In this document: one piece after another, positions 1-9,571 of the stretch
How positions within the stretch are numbered: position 1 is the stretch's first letter
How the letters are laid out: every line of letters begins with the position of its first letter
Assembly: GCA_014529385.2 (NCBI GenBank)
Contig: CM043954.1
Location: 98,416,747-98,480,746, forward strand
Length of the DNA stretch: 64,000 nucleotides
DNA from: Adiantum capillus-veneris
Lineage: Eukaryota; Streptophyta; Polypodiopsida; Polypodiales; Pteridaceae
Direction of reading: 5' to 3'
The notes under the pieces: model-generated
Database searches by the model: none
What the model was told of the DNA's origin: nothing
Seen by the model: only the letters and a program-made list of their open reading frames with translations
Program-made: the position numbers and the translations under genes

Positions 1-230
1 TGATAAATGAAAAATAAATTAATTAAATCTCCTAATTTATCATTGGACCTTTCGGTGTCCAACCAATAGGCTTTAGACACACCATGAGGGTAACATGAAG
101 AGGAACTTGACAAGTGTCCCTTTTTCTTTCTTTGTACCATGCATGCCTTGTGTGAGTGTGTGGGTGTTCTCTCTCATCCCCCCTCTTGTAGGGCTCGCCC
201 CCTCCTTGTAGGGATTGAATTTGGACTTTT

Positions 231-455
231 TGACACCTCAAGCCCCTCATGCATAGGCCCAGTTCCCACCACAAGCTTGGCCCTTAAACACTTTAAGCTT
301 GGGCTGGGTTCTCACCTCAAGTGCAACCACCTAGAATCTCAAGCATGACAAGCACCTCAAGCATCTCAATCATCAAGCACCTCAAGCATCTCAAGCACCT
401 CAATCATCAAGCACCTTAAGCTTAGGCCGGGTTCCCACCTCAAGCTCAGCCCTAG
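231..455. repeat. CTCAAGC-rich minisatellite with longer direct repeat
   Basis: Short units such as ctcaagcac and ctcaatcat are repeated about ten times between 335 and 413. They are embedded in a longer direct repeat whose related blocks (aagcttgggctgggttctca near 295 and aagcttaggccgggttccca near 418) lie about 126 bp apart. No coding potential is credible here. The rest of 1-600 shows no recognisable gene. Confidence 0.7.
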
Positions 456-624
456 CTTACCTAAGTTCAAAGGACTTTTACACACATTATTGGAGGTCTT
501 CAATGAAGCTAACCCTAAGGTCTTATGCTCCATTGGTTAGCCTTGCTCTTTGATAGACCATCTCTCATTTGGGCCCCTACAACCATTCCTTGCCCTTCAT
601 CTTCTTTAACCTTGCCTTTTCAAA

Positions 625-942
625 TCATAAAAGTATCCAATCCAACAATTCACGACGATGACGATCAGCAACCCTTTTCTGCTTTGCCTGAGTCTTCTCC
701 AAGGCAAGCTTGATTTTCTTATACATTTCATCCATGTTCTCTACATATCGATCTGCCTCAAAAATTTTGTCATTTGTGTGCGAAATGGGAGGAACCTTTT
801 TGCCACCCCCAACAATCTCAAAAGGTGCCTTGCCTGTTGACGAATGCACCGTATTGTTGTACGCATACTCACATGGGTAGAGCCAGTTTCCACTTCCCAT
901 TATTATCTGACACATAACACTTGCCCTTATTATTTGACACAT
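625..942 (-). pseudogene. integrase C-terminal part (copy A)
   Basis: The reading frame shows the integrase motif AYNNTVHSSTGKAPFEIV followed by the basic stretch RVADRHRREL, which in this family leads into the GPY/F region. The frame is lost after that and no chromodomain is visible. A short duplication (cattattatctgacacataacactt) sits at the N-terminal edge and disrupts the join to the catalytic core. It cannot be functional. Confidence 0.8.
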
Positions 943-957
943 AACACTTCAATAGAT

Positions 958-1345
958 CTAAGACATTAGGATTAGCCTCTTCTGACTGTCCATCAGTTTG
1001 TGGCCATCAGTTTGTGGATGAAATGAGGGTGAAAACTTGAGCGTAGTGCCCATGTTTTCAAACAAGCCTCTCGAAAACAAGCTCGTCATACGAGTAACAC
1101 GATCACTGACAATAGACTGTGGTATACCATGGTGCTTGAAAACATTGTACATAAATAACCTGCTTGCTGAACTTGCAAATAATGGTCCATATACCATCAT
1201 TCCCTATCGGCGTTCTTGGAAGATCCGAGATAAAATCCATAGGCAGTGGCTATAATAACCGTGGTGCCTTTTGCCTGTCAAACTTGACCTTTTGGCAAAT
1301 CACGCATGCTCGCACAAAGGCATCCAGATCTCTCCTCAAAGTAGG
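958..1345 (-). pseudogene. integrase catalytic core, internally deleted (copy A)
   Basis: The second catalytic Asp region reads HGIPQSIVSDRVTRMTS and is followed by FHPQTDG, where the catalytic Glu should come a few residues later but the frame is lost. Upstream, the first-Asp segment (WTI..FSKQ) runs almost directly into the HHG motif, so roughly 20 residues of the D1-D2 spacer present in copy C are missing. The frame then changes. This is a dead DDE integrase. Confidence 0.8.
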
Positions 1346-1567
1346 TCAATAAAAGAATGTCTCGACCGCTTTTACTGTCGCATCTATGCCACGATGCCCT
1401 GCATACAGTGGGACATGGCTTTCTATCATAACCTTATGTCGTAATGGCCTAGTAACACATAGTCTATCATGCATCATCATAAAACCATCCTTGAGGAGGT
1501 AGTGCTCATGGAGTTGCCCATCTTGCAATTGTTCCAAAGATCCTTGCAAAATCTTCATCAGTAGCAT
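1346..1567 (-). pseudogene. integrase N-terminal H2C2 zinc domain (copy A)
   Basis: The translation contains a gypsy integrase-zinc-binding pattern: CVTRPLRHKVMIESH, then YAGHRGIDATVKAVETFFY. The cysteine pair that closes the zinc site follows after a stop in the next segment (CVICQKV-like residues in another frame near 1290-1310). It links the RNase H domain to the integrase core in the normal gypsy order. Confidence 0.75.
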
Positions 1568-1576
1568 ATTGTTCCT

Positions 1577-2104
1577 TCATGTCATCAAGCTCATGATGAT
1601 AAGGAATGACGCAGCTGAAATTTGTGGCTTTCTAGATAATGCATCAGCCACAACATTCTTCTTGCCTTCCACATGCAAAATCTGAAAGTGAAACATAGAA
1701 AGAATGTTTGCCCATCGCATATGCTTTTCGGATAACTTTGACTGTGTCACGAAGTATCGCAAGGTCTGATGATTTGTCTGGGCAACAAAATCAGCACCTA
1801 AGAGGTAGTGCTTCCAACTAGAAAGTGCATGAATCACAGCCAGTAGCTCTTTCTCATAGATTTGCATGGTCTTTTCTGGCCCTTGCAAGATTCTGCTCTC
1901 GTAAGCTACTACCCGACCATATTGGATTAACACTGCCCCAATACTATTGCCACACGCATCACGCTGGACCACAAATGACTTCCTGAGGTCTGGTAAGACA
2001 ATTACTGGATCCCAAGTCATCTTTGCCTTTAAGAGATTAAAAGATAAAATCTCTTTTTGTGTCCACTTGAACGTGACCTCTTTCTTGCACTGCTCCGATG
2101 CTAC
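1577..2104 (-). pseudogene. RNase H domain (copy A)
   Basis: The open frame shows FVVQRDACGNSIGAVLIQYG (first Asp), IYEKELLAVIHALSSWKHYL (Glu), AQTNHQTLRYF and VVADALSRKP (last Asp). The third acidic position, normally TDHQSL in this family, is TNHQTL, so a catalytic Asp has become Asn. Upstream of it lies a second partial copy of the preceding WTQKEI...VIVLP segment (see the 156-bp repeat). Confidence 0.88.
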
Positions 2105-2260
2105 TGCCACACGCGTCACACTAGACCACAAATGACTTCCTGAGATTTGGCAAAACAATTACTGGATTTGAAGTCAACTTTTCTTTTAAGAGACTAAAAG
2201 CTGAAATCTCTTTTTGGGTCCATCTGAAAGTGACCTCTTTCTTTTGCAAAGCATGAAGAG
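1949..2260. repeat. 156-bp tandem duplication inside pol of copy A
   Basis: The block that starts tgccacacgc at 1949 starts again at 2105, a period of 156 bp (52 codons). Both copies encode, on the minus strand, KEVTF.WTQKEI followed by a VIVLP..RKSFVV run. The copies differ at many positions, so the duplication is not recent, or it arose by exchange between diverged elements. Confidence 0.8.
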
Positions 2261-2937
2261 GTGATGCGATCTCTGCAAAATTCCTGATAAACCTTCTATA
2301 GTAGGAACACAATCCCAAGAAGCTTCTGACATCGTGCACACTCTTCAAGTCTGGCCATGTCTTAATAGCTTCGGTTTTTGCGAGATCCATTCTAACACCA
2401 CCCTTTGAGACTATGTGGCCAAGAAAGTGGATCTCTTCGAGGAAGAATTCACTTTTCTTAGTATTCACAGGTAGCCTGACTGCGCAGCTCTTCGAACACA
2501 ATGGTCAAGTGACGCCTATGCTCCTCTTCATTCTTCGAATAGACTATCATGTCATCGAAGAGCGTCCCAAGAAACTGTTGATGCGACTGAAAATCCGGTC
2601 CATCATTATGTTGAACGTGGCAGGAGCATTTGTTAGCCCAAACGGAATCACTAGGAACTCATAAAGACCAAATGTCGTTCTAAACGCAGTCTTGTGCACA
2701 TCCTCTGACCTTATACGAATCTGATGGTACCAATTCTTATGGTCTATCCTACTAAAAATTGGAGCACCCTCTAAACGATCGAGAATATCATCAATCCTAG
2801 GAATAGGAAACCTATTCTTGATGGTATTCTTATTCAACGCACGGTAATCAATACACATGCGCCATGAGCCATCCTTTTTTTGTACTAAGAGCACTGGGGA
2901 GCAAAAGGGTGAAGAACTAGACTGAATCAGCCCCTTC
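2105..2937 (-). pseudogene. reverse transcriptase (copy A)
   Basis: The fingers and palm are recognisable: [50 protein letters not shown] and [19 protein letters not shown]. The catalytic box is LFDDMIVYS at about 2551-2575 but in a different frame from the palm, so a frameshift separates them. The thumb and connection follow as EIHFLGHIVSKGGVRMD and SFLGLCSYYRRFIRNF. The 5' end of the domain is cut at 2937 by the LTR of copy B. Confidence 0.88.
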
Positions 2938-3575
2938 TATCACAAATGGGTGACATGGCATGGCATGGCCGTGGACATGGGGGCAACAGAGCAGAGCACA
3001 CACACACCCTCTCCCTGGCAAGCTGGTCCCAAAAAATCCGCAGGCTGGCTGATGTGTCAACTGTATGGCATTTCCGCGTTTTGCGGCGAGAAATCAGGCT
3101 GATGTGGCAGATGCGTACGGCAGGCTGTACGGACAGTTCTCTATGCAAAAGAGGCTGCTTTTTCTTCTACGCAATGGCTGAAAATTCCTAAGCAAAAAGA
3201 GCTTTATTTTGAGTTGCTTTACCAAGCAAGCCTTGTTAGATGAATGGCTTTATTTTTAATGCTTTCTATGGGCAGATTTTGGGGCTCTGCTTTTAGCATC
3301 CCTTGTAAACCTTTATAAGTGTGGCTTGGGCTCCCACTTCTCAGAGCATCTACACGCAGAGTCTGAAATTGAGACCCCTCCCACTCCTTGTTCTTTGAGT
3401 TGCAGATTAATATAAAAAGAAATACCGAAAGGGGCGCAAGTCTTTGGGGCCAATATCTCTAGGCACGGAACTCCTCCGGGCCGTGTTAAATCAAGTGTGA
3501 ATTGTGAACTGTTTTCAAGTGAATTCATGTCCTATCGCGGTAGAATCTTGACTTGGAGTGTCCAAGTTTGTTACA
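2938..3575 (+). mobile_element. 5' LTR of copy B
   Basis: The start matches the family LTR start (consensus TGTCACAAA), here mutated to tatcacaaa, and the end is ttgttaca directly before g and the primer-binding site. The block ending in atctctaggcacggaactcc is shared with the LTRs of C and F. Length is 638 bp against 577 and 597 bp in those copies. The preceding base belongs to the RT of copy A. Confidence 0.85.
3312..3319 (+). promoter_or_regulatory. LTR TATA box (copy B)
   Basis: The tttataag motif lies in the LTR just upstream of the conserved tctcagagcatct block that starts the presumed R region. Copies C (15031-15043, minus) and F (23343-23350) have AT-rich boxes at the same place. Confidence 0.55.
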
Positions 3576-3576
3576 G

Positions 3577-3591
3577 TGGTATCAGAGCGCC
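3577..3591 (+). other. primer-binding site, initiator tRNA-Met (copy B)
   Basis: The sequence tggtatcagagc lies one base after the LTR end and is the standard plant primer site complementary to the 3' end of initiator Met-tRNA. Confidence 0.9.
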
Positions 3592-3639
3592 ACCGATTTG
3601 TCTTCTACCGGGAAATTTGATCCGTTTTACGCGGCACTT

Positions 3640-4491
3640 ATGGATTCAAGCAAAAGACAATCAACTTCCTCTGCATCCGGAGATGCGAAAAGAGATCACG
3701 AAGAAGATTCACACAAGGAGTACGGCCCCTCTCGGCCTACTCAGGCGGAGCTTGAAGAGATGGAACATCGGAGATTGGTTGATGATGCGACAAAGTTGAT
3801 GATGAATTTTGCAAAGGACCCTAAACTTGCAAAATTTTTCATCCAGACCTCCTTCGACGAGGTGCACTCACAGTGGCGGCAAACCACAGAGCCACTCCTC
3901 AAACTGGCACTCAAACAACCTCCTACTCCGAGGAGGTTTACAAAGCAAGAATTAGAAAAGGTGGTTGATGCATGGATTAGCCAGCTTTTTGACACGCAGA
4001 ACAAAACCAAAAAGCACGACAAAAAGCAGAAGAAAGGCACTGACTTCCCGGGTTATTTGGGTCGTCAATCTACTTTTGCCTCGACAAGAAAGCAGAAGAA
4101 GCATGTGCGATTTGGAGGAGTACCCACTTCTTCTTCTTATTCTTCTTCTTCTTCTTCTAACAGTCCTACTCTTCTGCCTCGAGCGAAGAAGACAGAAAAG
4201 GAAAAAAACAAAGCAAAAAGCAACACTTCGGAAAGAGCAACAAAAAGGCAAAGAAGTCTAAATCTCGCCCAGTTTCGGACAGTTCTACAAAGGACTCGTC
4301 TTTGGATCCGACGACAGCAGTTTTATGCAAGGAAGAAGAATTTTTATAAGTCAACTAGTATGACTTTTTGGAGGATAAAAGCAAGAAAGTCTGAGAATTT
4401 AAAGAAGGTGGACAGTCAATTAAATTTGACACGTTTTCTGGATTTCGAGATGCTTCGAAGGCTTTGGCCTTCATACAGCAATTTGACATAG
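3640..4491 (+). pseudogene. gag N-terminal region (copy B)
   Basis: The frame opens at the ATG at 3640 (MDSSKRQSTSSASGD), the same position as the gag start of copy F. It contains the family's lysine- and serine-rich middle (TDFPGYLGRQSTF, then a Ser run and Lys/Glu blocks). Beyond about 4170 the frame shifts: the acidic DSSTEDSS segment seen in F is out of frame. The capsid-like part follows in another frame. This is a degraded structural protein. Confidence 0.8.
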
Positions 4492-4943
4492 CTTTCTCTG
4501 GAGGACATTACTCAGAGCACTCCAAGATTGGGAGGGCTACCTCTTACTTCAAGGGAAATGCTCGAACTTGGTGGTCCACTCTTCTATTGAACAAGAAAGC
4601 ACCACTTAAATGGCTGAAATTTAAAAGGCTTTTTATTTCTTCATGGCTGACTCGAGAGTATGAGCGCGACATACGAACTGCCTGGAACCATCTTCGGATA
4701 ACCAAGAAAGATAAATTAGACGCATATTGCAAGAGATTCTGGAGCTCTTTTCTACTAGCTTCTTCATTTAAGAAGATCTCGTTTAAAGAACAGATTGAGC
4801 GGTTTACCTTGGGACTTCCTACAAAGATCCGATATCAATGCTTAGAACAAAAGTCAGATTCTATTCAAGAGCTGATGAGTCATACGAAACGGGGCTTTTC
4901 CATTCATTCAGGCGATTTGACTTACCCACAGATGAGATCATGA
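4464..4943 (+). pseudogene. gag core, Retrotrans_gag-like (copy B)
   Basis: The segment shows FDIAFSGGHYSEHSKI, YFKGNARTWWSTLLLNK and the W..F...F pattern of the Retrotrans_gag domain (PF03732 family), ending TLGLPTKIRYQCLEQKS. It continues the gag N-terminus in another frame. It is the equivalent of 24532-24982 in copy F and of 13616-13903 in copy C. Confidence 0.85.
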
Positions 4944-4969
4944 CGTAGAGAACCGAACAGACTTCTAAA

Positions 4970-5272
4970 ATGAAAGGAAAGAAGAAGCGCACCCCAGAAA
5001 AGAAAGAAAAGGATGCACGACCCCGGCTCACTCTTCGAGAGAGGATCAGCTACATCAAAGAGGGGAAGTGTTTTGAATGCGGGAAACAGGACACATCTAC
5101 GCGAAATGCCCTAAAATGGCACCAAAAGAACAAGATGAAGAAAGGCCAGAGAGTTCGAAAGCAGCTGAGGAACGTGGCAGAAAAGGCAGATGAAAGCAGA
5201 ACTGGTCCCGAACCGAATCAAATGGATGAAGGAGCCAAGGCCAACTTCTTTTCACTTGAATCGGCAGCTTGA
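4970..5272 (+). pseudogene. gag zinc knuckle, frameshifted (copy B)
   Basis: The basic linker (KGKKKRTPEKKEKDARPRLT) leads to IKEGKCFECGKQ, the first half of a CCHC knuckle. The second half (HIYAKCPK) is present but in another frame, so a single-base change breaks the knuckle between the second Cys and the His. The protease start (EGAKANFFSLES) follows. Confidence 0.8.
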
Positions 5273-5560
5273 TTTGGAATTACACCCAACAGGCTCAGGC
5301 CACAGGCAGAGGTAGTTCTAGCGGCACCCGGACGGGCTATTGCCATTACAGCGATCATTGGCAAACTTCGTTTGCAATGTCAGGGGTGTTTAGGGCACGA
5401 GGATTTCTACGTAATTCCCTTGGGAGGTTGTGACGTACTACTCGAAATCCCTTCGTACCACAAGAACAATGCTGTGGTTGACTACCGAGCCGAGAAAGCG
5501 ACTTTGAGAAATGAAGGGCACAGAGATTGTACTTGATGAAATTCAGTTTCTTCACTCGAT
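5240..5560 (+). pseudogene. aspartic protease remnant (copy B)
   Basis: Segments match the protease region of copy C: GAKANFFSLESA, then RLRPQAEVVLA, GKLRLQCQG and LLEIPSYHKNNAVVDYR. The active-site Asp-containing motif seen in C as FFDGGAKANF is only partly kept (DEGAKANF). Several stops interrupt it. Confidence 0.65.
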
Positions 5561-5689
5561 TTTTTGGAGAGAACTGAATGATGATTGAAGGTCGAACATG
5601 TTTTGACCTGAATGAAGAACGCCACGATTTTTCTCCACACTCATGCCAATTGCTTTTTAGAGGGCCTGCCAAGTGAGTTGCCACCAGCT

Positions 5690-6480
5690 CGTCCTCAAGA
5701 TCATATCATTGATCTGATACCTGGAAATACATCACCGAACCGCAACCTTACCGTGTGAGCCGAGCCTAGAGATACACTTTTTTGGGACACATTGTCTCAG
5801 CATTAGGAGTGCAAATGGATCCGGCCAAGATAGAGACTATCCGTGATTGGCCCGACTTGACGAATGTCCGTGAAGTTAGAAGCATCTTTGGCTTATTTTC
5901 TTACTACCGGCGGTTCATCAGAAAGTTTGCAGAGTTTGCTTACCCCTTTGCATTTGTTAACATAGAGAGGAGTCCTTTTTTCGTGGGAACCCACAGAGGT
6001 GACTGCCTTTCAGAAATTGAAACAGAATTTGACTACAAGAACAGTTTTGACTTTGCCGGATTTGCAGAAGTCATTTGAAGTATATTGTGATGCTTGTGGT
6101 CGTAGTTTGGGTGCGGTCTTAATGCAAGAAGGCCATGTCATTGCCTATGAGAGCCGATTGTTTTCAAGGCCAATTAGACAGCATAGATTTATGAGAAAGA
6201 GCTTTTGGCAGTTATCCATGCTCTTACTCAGTGGCGACATTACCTACTCGGAGCGGATTTTCCGCTCTCCACAGATCATCAGAGTTTACCGCTACTTCTT
6301 GTCACAGAAGTAGCTATCAAAAAAGCAGATGCGGTGGGCAAACATCTTGTCACAGTTCCACTTCTAGATTGTCCATGTGCAAGGACAGAAGAATTTGGTG
6401 GCAGACGCTTTGTCCCTGAGCCGTTAGTTCTTGATATTTCCGTGATACATCATAGGAGCTTCGAGGATATGGTCGATTAG
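5690..6480 (+). pseudogene. RT ends and RNase H, RT palm deleted (copy B)
   Basis: The RT N-terminal block ends near 5765 and jumps straight to FFGHIVSALGVQMDPAKIE and FSYYRRFIRKF, so the palm with the catalytic DD box is gone. RNase H follows with KSFEVYCDACGRSLGAVLMQ, a Glu segment and STDHQSL, in shifting frames, and ends near the VADALSR-equivalent at about 6405. Confidence 0.82.
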
Positions 6481-7139
6481 TATGCCACAGATACAGATTT
6501 TGTAGATATTTTCACTCAGATACAGAATGGGGATATAGTAGCGGGATATTTCATTCGAAATGGCTACTTGATGAAGAAAACAATGTTGTGCATTACACAG
6601 CCGTTGAGGGAAAAGGTTCTAACCGAATGCCACTGTCCACCTTTTACGGGTCAACGTGGCATTGTTACCACCTTGAAAGGTGTGGAGAGATACTTTTGTT
6701 TGGCCGAGAAGGACGTGGACAATTTTGTACGCAGTTGCTTGGTATGCCAGAAGGTCAACTTTTGACAGGCATAAAGCACCAGAATTGTTACAGCCTTTAC
6801 CCATACCCATCCGCCCATCGAAAAGTAGTGCAATAGATTTCATTTTTGATCTCCTGAAAACACAGCATGGGCACGATTGTTTATTGCCCAGATCTTCAGA
6901 TTACATGGCATGCGTGAGACGATTGTCTCCGACAAAGACCCCAGATTCACGAGTTTGTTTTGGAAGGCTATTTGGGAGAACATTGGCACGAGGTTGCAGT
7001 TCTCGTCATCGTTCCACCCAGAGACTGACAGGCAATCAGTGATTGCTAGTTCAGTGGTACTGGATTTGTTGAAGTCGTCTTCTTTGAATCTGAAGATTTC
7101 ATGGAAAAAGGTTTTAACCTTTGGGGGAATATGCCTACA
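6481..7139 (+). pseudogene. integrase, truncated (copy B)
   Basis: The zinc-domain segment (CITQPLREKVLTECHCPPF, then CLVCQKV) is followed by a first-Asp region (DFIFDLL) that joins directly to QIFRLHGMRETIVSDKDPRF. About 100 bp between them, present in copy C, is missing. The core ends SFHPETDRQSVIAS, where the catalytic Glu of QSE has become Val. Homology stops at 7139. Confidence 0.82.
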
Positions 7140-7480
7140 GAAACGCGAGGCTAGGCGTGCACCTGTAAGACCGAGCGTCCCATACCACCCTGCCTCACCT
7201 CCTCGAGGTGACCTTGCGCACTCCTAGCCTCGCGGGCTAACCACTAGCACTCTGCCAATGGGGGTCGATAACTGCAAATGAAGCCTTGGCCTCCCTTTTA
7301 TAATAATGGCCGGCCACATTGGCCGGGTTCACACTACGTCCGCCCGGACACTGGACGCCCATCCCGATGGCGTCTGGGCCAGATCCCCTCTCCTATGAGT
7401 GGGACATAACAATCGGATTACTAAAACAGAGGTTCATAGACCTGTTTCTCACTGACAACTAAAACAAATATGCATTCATG
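7140..7480 (-). mobile_element. putative LTR fragment, unassigned family
   Basis: On the minus strand this stretch has a TATAAAAGGG box (7293-7302) and a GC-rich flank with ggccggccattat. A similar layout (CTATAAAAGGG and gaccggccact) occurs near 17045-17240 beside element D. That parallel suggests an LTR piece of a D-like element. No ends were found. Confidence 0.35.
7144..7234. repeat. 12-bp perfect inverted repeat
   Basis: The sequence cgcgaggctagg (7144-7155) is perfectly inverted as cctagcctcgcg at 7223-7234, enclosing 67 bp. It begins five bases after the point where the integrase of copy B is lost. Confidence 0.7.
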
Positions 7481-8412
7481 AGAAACTAATCAATCGCCTT
7501 ACTGCTTGGTTTAGTAGACATGCACGCTTTCAGGGTTGCGTGAGCCTCTTTAGACTTTGTAAGAGAATGATGTTTGAGGTGAGCTTCTTCACACTTTAAA
7601 AGAGAGTACGACAAGCTTTGAGGATCTGAAGACTCGTAGCAGAGACATTAGCAGACATTTAGGATAAGCTTCTTCACACTTTGTCGGCTGAGTTTCATTA
7701 GCTTGCAAACATCTTAAACAGGACACCATGATAATGGGAAAAGGACTTTCCACAAACATGGAGAAAGGGTATCTTTTTGATGAAGAGTAACAGATTCTTC
7801 CATTTTGCAGTAAAGGCCGCATTTGTTTGGGTTCTTTCCCCGCAAAATTCCTGAATTTTCTTAGAGAGAGAGTGTGTTCTGTGCAAGGTGGCACTGTGTT
7901 TTCCTTGTTCTCCCTAACCTCATAGATGAGATGTAGTTTCTTGGCATTTTGTACTTAACTAATGGAGAATTAATTTGTCGACATTTTTGATGTGATCACA
8001 AAGCTGAATAGCGACACGCAAGAGCAAGCTCGCCAGTTTTGCTTTCATCTGCAGATTTCGGAACTTTCACGACATATTACACATTAGACAAAAGATACCA
8101 CTAGCAGATAAATGTTTTCATCGATACCGTTACAATCCAGAAAGGAGGATGTGATTCAATTCATTGGCTTAATGAATACTGTTGCTTCATTTTGTCCGTA
8201 TCAATGCCAAACCAAATTACCTCAGTTAGCATCATGATTGCTTGTGATGAGCTTGCTGGGTCAAGCGGCAGTATGTTATATGCAGCATATACTTCCTGTT
8301 TGGCAGCTAGCTCCCCACCTGATTCTAATATCTATTTCATTTGCAAACATCAGTGATTATTTTGACCTCACAAACCAGGCAAAAACTAGAAAACAGAAGA
8401 AATTGTACTCAC
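7481..8412 (-). other. callose synthase intron sequence, no feature seen
   Basis: This AT-rich stretch lies downstream of the exon at 8413-8500. I looked on the minus strand for the next expected callose synthase block (the YNILPL region) and did not find it, so it is read as the start of another long intron that contains copies A and B. Confidence 0.5.
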
Positions 8413-8500
8413 CTCAGCAGGTATGTCACAGGATCCACTTAAACTTAATGCTTCCAAAACTTCAAACAATACGGAGTGATACATCTTGCGAAGTTGTACA
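8413..8500 (-). CDS. callose synthase, exon (VQLRKMYHSVLFEVLEAL)
   Basis: This 88-bp exon on the minus strand is preceded by the acceptor ttttctgcag and followed by the donor gag/gtgagt. After completing an Arg codon shared with the previous exon it reads VQLRKMYHSVLFEVLEALSL, ending at IPAE in phase 0. It aligns with the callose synthase segment known as AQLTKAYQTANVLFEVLKAV in plant CalS proteins, in the cytosolic N-terminal region ahead of the FKS1-type domain. The enzyme makes (1,3)-beta-glucan at the plasma membrane from UDP-glucose. The intron to the previous exon is 81 bp (8501-8581). Assignment to family is confident; the paralogue is unresolved. Confidence 0.85.
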
Positions 8501-8581
8501 CTGCAGAAAAAATATATAGACAAGACACATTCATACTACTAAGTTGCCAGCCAATCTGGAGCTATGAAGCTGTTGCCCTAC

Positions 8582-8691
8582 CGATCAGAGCCTCCATTGG
8601 AATTCCTCTCCAAGGTATCTGCATAAATCAGTAGATTCTGATAGTAGTTATGCAATTCCTTGATGTCATTTGCAGAATTTCCTCCACTTAT
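8582..8691 (-). CDS. callose synthase, exon (DIKELHNYYQNLLIYADTLE)
   Basis: This 110-bp exon has an acceptor (gaatgaaatgcag) and a donor (gatcg/gtaggg). It opens in phase 0 with ISGGNSAND, then IKELHNYYQNLLIYADTLE, and ends after two bases of an Arg codon that the next exon completes. It corresponds to the DAREMQSFYQHYYKKYIQAL part of plant callose synthases. Its phase-0 start fits the phase-0 end of the exon at 35634-35734, and the joined residues follow each other in the family with only a few residues missing, so these two exons are neighbours across the giant intron. Confidence 0.87.
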
Positions 8692-8779
8692 CTGCATTTC
8701 ATTCTAAGAATGGTCATAATAAGTAAACAATAGGCAGCAATTAGGCTGCTTATATCATGATTAGTTATAAATTCATGTC

Positions 8780-9432
8780 AGCCCAAGAACACAAATAAGA
8801 ACAAGAGGACTTTGCACCTTCTCCAAGAAGCATGCCAGAGAATGAGCCCTAGCCTCATATTTAAAGGCCCTAGGCCCCAAAAGCAGTTTTACATGAAAAG
8901 CCTTCAAACTCAAAAGCCTCTGGTTCAAAAGCAATGACAAAAAGCTGCTAGCGTAATTTACAGAAATCCGTACAGCTGCCGCGTCAGCACTCAGCGCAAA
9001 AGGCGAAAATCCGTACAGCCTGCCACGTCAACATTGTCATCGTAATTTTTGAAAACTTCCACGTCATCAGCTGCTATGCGGGTCCTGCTTTATTTTAATC
9101 CTTTGTCACTTGGGGGCCCATCAGACGGGGTCCCCATAAGTTGGTAGGATTTCTTATGTTACTTGTTCTTCTTAGCGTTTAGGCCCCTCGATAGCATCTG
9201 TAAGTTGGCTCCATTCTTCAGGGCTTTGACACGTTAGCAGTTTGTGATAGTCAACGCAAAAAGCGGCTTCCGTACGCTCTACCACGTCAGCAACTGTCAA
9301 CGGATTTTCCGGCGCGAATTCCGGAACCTGCCTTATTGCCACGTCAACATTTCTGCCGCCTTTTTCCGGGATTGCCTGCCAAAGAGAGTGTGTATCTGCT
9401 ATGTCAACATGCCACGTCACCAATTTGTGACA
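8780..9432 (-). mobile_element. 3' LTR region of copy C (composite)
   Basis: The minus-strand start at 9432 reads tgtcacaaattggtgacgtg, the family LTR start. About 180 bp match the 5' LTR of C, then near 9253 a second LTR-start-like sequence (tatcacaaactgctaacgtg) appears and the sequence departs from the 5' LTR. The remainder still has an LTR-like tttaaatatgaggc box and peters out near 8780 without the family end (ttaca). It may be two LTR pieces joined. Confidence 0.65.
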
Positions 9433-9448
9433 TACCCCCCTCTTGAAA
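9433..9448 (-). other. polypurine tract (copy C)
   Basis: The minus strand reads tttcaagaggggggta immediately before the LTR start, matching tttcaagagggggta in copy F. It is the expected primer site for plus-strand synthesis. Confidence 0.75.
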
Positions 9449-9571
9449 GCATTGTAATCGCCCTCAATTACGCCTACAAAACAGACAGAGGCCATGAACC
9501 GTCTTTGCAGACACTACTGTTAGTATTGACGCACTAGGAACACACATCTAGCATATTTACCAATCGACAGT

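Larger units (their letters stand above)
600..2937 (-). mobile_element. Ty3/gypsy retrotransposon copy A, decayed pol fragment
   Basis: Reading the minus strand from 2937 down to 600, the order is reverse transcriptase, RNase H, integrase zinc domain, integrase core and integrase C-terminus, which is the Ty3/gypsy (Metaviridae) pol order. Every domain is broken by stops or frameshifts. The RT is cut at 2937 by the first base of the LTR of copy B, so A was there first. No gag, protease or LTR of A was found in the window. Wording of the motifs is close to copies B, C and F but with more divergence, so A is a related subfamily. Confidence 0.88.
2938..7139 (+). mobile_element. Ty3/gypsy chromovirus copy B, 3'-truncated
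   Basis: The order on the plus strand is 5' LTR (2938-3575), initiator-Met primer site, gag, CCHC knuckle, protease, RT remnant, RNase H and integrase. It stops at about 7139 in the integrase motif that reads FAYNN in copy F. No chromodomain, polypurine tract or 3' LTR follows. The RT palm is deleted (join near 5765) and about 100 bp is missing from the integrase D1-D2 spacer (near 6877). The copy is a truncated, non-autonomous relic inserted in copy A. Confidence 0.85.

Noticed and set aside
3577-3591. tRNA genes at the tggtatcagagc sites
   Set aside because: Only the primer-complementary stretch is present, directly after LTR ends; no cloverleaf can be drawn.
3952-4251. Minus-strand Arg/Cys-rich frames opposite the gag of copy B
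   Set aside because: Antisense shadows of the Lys/Ser-rich gag coding sequence.
7481-8412. A further callose synthase exon (YNILPL block)
   Set aside because: No minus-strand frame with splice sites matching that block could be found.
8780-9432. 3' LTR of copy B
   Set aside because: It is in the opposite orientation to B and directly follows the 3' UTR and polypurine tract of copy C.
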